Shown here piece after piece: positions 6,925 to 7,614 of a DNA stretch of 7,614 bases (its first letter is position 1; each line of letters starts with the position of its first letter). This DNA comes from Alistipes sp. Its GTDB lineage: Bacteria > Bacteroidota > Bacteroidia > Bacteroidales > Rikenellaceae. The notes under the pieces are model-generated. The model was not told the DNA's origin. It did not search any database and was given only the letters and a program-made list of their open reading frames with translations. A program made the translations under genes and the position numbers. The stretch spans positions 1 to 7,614 of the forward strand of contig JAFYQY010000016.1 of assembly GCA_017559685.1 (NCBI GenBank), given 5' to 3'.

Positions 6925-6933
6925 TTACGCTTG

Positions 6934-7614
6934 CTATTCATCCTTTTCAACCTCTACTTTTAACTTTTTAGCTGTAGTAACACCAAGCTCCTTGATGCTC
7001 TCGACCTTCGAGAGGATATTTCCCCTGCCCGTCGAGAGTTTATTGTAGGCCGCCTCGTAGGCTGAAGTGGCCTTGCCGAGATGGCGGTTTATATCCTCCA
7101 AGTCGTTGACAAAACCTACAAACTTATTGTAGAGTTTACCTGTCTCCTCGGCTATGGTCAGCGCATTTTTGGTCTGCTTATCACGCATCCAGAGCTGATA
7201 CATCAACTTCAACACCGAGATAAGGTGGGTTGGGCTAATAATCACAATATGGCGTTTGTAAGCGCTCTCCCACAAATCTTTGTCGGCATTCAACGCTGCA
7301 AGGTAGGCGCCCTCGTTAGGCACAAACATCATCACAAAATCTGCCGAATTCTTCACGTGCTTGTAATACTCCTTCTTATCCAACTCGTCGATATGCGCCT
7401 TTACGGAACGCAGGTGGGCGGCGAGCTTCGCAGGTTGCTCCTCAATCGAGGCGTTGATATAGTCGGTATAGGCCGTAAGCGACACCTTCGAGTCGATAAT
7501 CAGATTCTTACCCTCAGGCAAGTAGAATATCGCATCGGGGCGCAACTGTCCGCCACTCTCGCTCTTAATTTTTGTACCGTCCTCGTTCTCGGTAGCCTGC
7601 AGAACATAGTTCAC
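6934..7614 (-). CDS. rmuC: DNA recombination protein RmuC, C-terminal part (partial)
   Basis: RmuC limits recombination at inverted repeats in E. coli and is predicted to contain a PD-(D/E)XK-type nuclease-like core. Only the last 226 residues are visible; the gene enters from the right edge, and the first codon there is GTG (Val), not a supported start. The fragment has the diagnostic block GGQLRPDAIFYLPEG then IIDSKVSLTAY (visible residues 21-50), in which RPD (Asp27) and DSK (Asp41, Lys43) fit the predicted active-site pattern, and then VMMFVPNEGAYLAAL and SPTHLISVLKLM, both typical of the family. The C-terminal 80 or so residues look helical or coiled. Its minus-strand orientation makes it convergent with dnaG. 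Family assignment is firm; the nuclease role is a prediction from the literature on the fold. Confidence 0.95.
   Translation of the reverse strand: MNYVLQATENEDGTKIKSESGGQLRPDAIFYLPEGKNLIIDSKVSLTAYTDYINASIEEQPAKLAAHLRSVKAHIDELDKKEYYKHVKNSADFVMMFVPNEGAYLAALNADKDLWESAYKRHIVIISPTHLISVLKLMYQLWMRDKQTKNALTIAEETGKLYNKFVGFVNDLEDINRHLGKATSAYEAAYNKLSTGRGNILSKVESIKELGVTTAKKLKVEVEKDE

Overview
The window looks like core chromosome of a member of the Bacteroidales, possibly Alistipes or a relative. The reasons are the protein sequences, A/T-rich start regions without Shine-Dalgarno sites, several perfect TAnnTTTG -7 boxes, and intergenic A/T and GCCATTG-type repeats. The genus is an impression, not a demonstrated assignment. 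No phage, plasmid, CRISPR array, defence locus or complete insertion sequence is visible.

Layout from left to right. The minus strand at 1-1483 carries the 5' part of glnS (glutaminyl-tRNA synthetase, cut by the window edge) preceded by an exported, probably beta-barrel protein of unknown function. A short divergent promoter region (about 1484-1570) separates these from a plus-strand run: a SpoU/TrmH-family RNA 2'-O-methyltransferase; a 423-bp gene-free region full of repeats; prfB (release factor 2) with an intact programmed +1 frameshift; an exported GH171/DUF1343 NamZ-like exo-N-acetylmuramidase 16 bp behind prfB; and dnaG (primase), whose ATG lies only 6 bases after a perfect -7 box. A strong hairpin terminator ends dnaG. 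On the minus strand beyond it lie a 20-codon tail resembling the end of an endonuclease/exonuclease/phosphatase-family gene, and then the 3' two-thirds or so of rmuC, entering from the right edge.

Most genes are housekeeping: tRNA charging, RNA modification, translation termination, replication priming and recombination. They do not form one pathway. prfB and the NamZ-like gene could be co-transcribed; dnaG has its own promoter but may also receive read-through.

The unusual material is the region 2102-2524 before prfB. It holds a repeat-derived terminator, a palindrome over a putative promoter, two identical 64-bp tandem units with small hairpins, and a 102-bp inverted-repeat element ending 11 bp before the prfB start. 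If transcription starts at about 2256, all of these lie in the prfB leader. I did not find a convincing wholly new multi-gene system. The best leads are this structured repeat leader, the gene remnant beside rmuC, and the nearly leaderless dnaG transcript.
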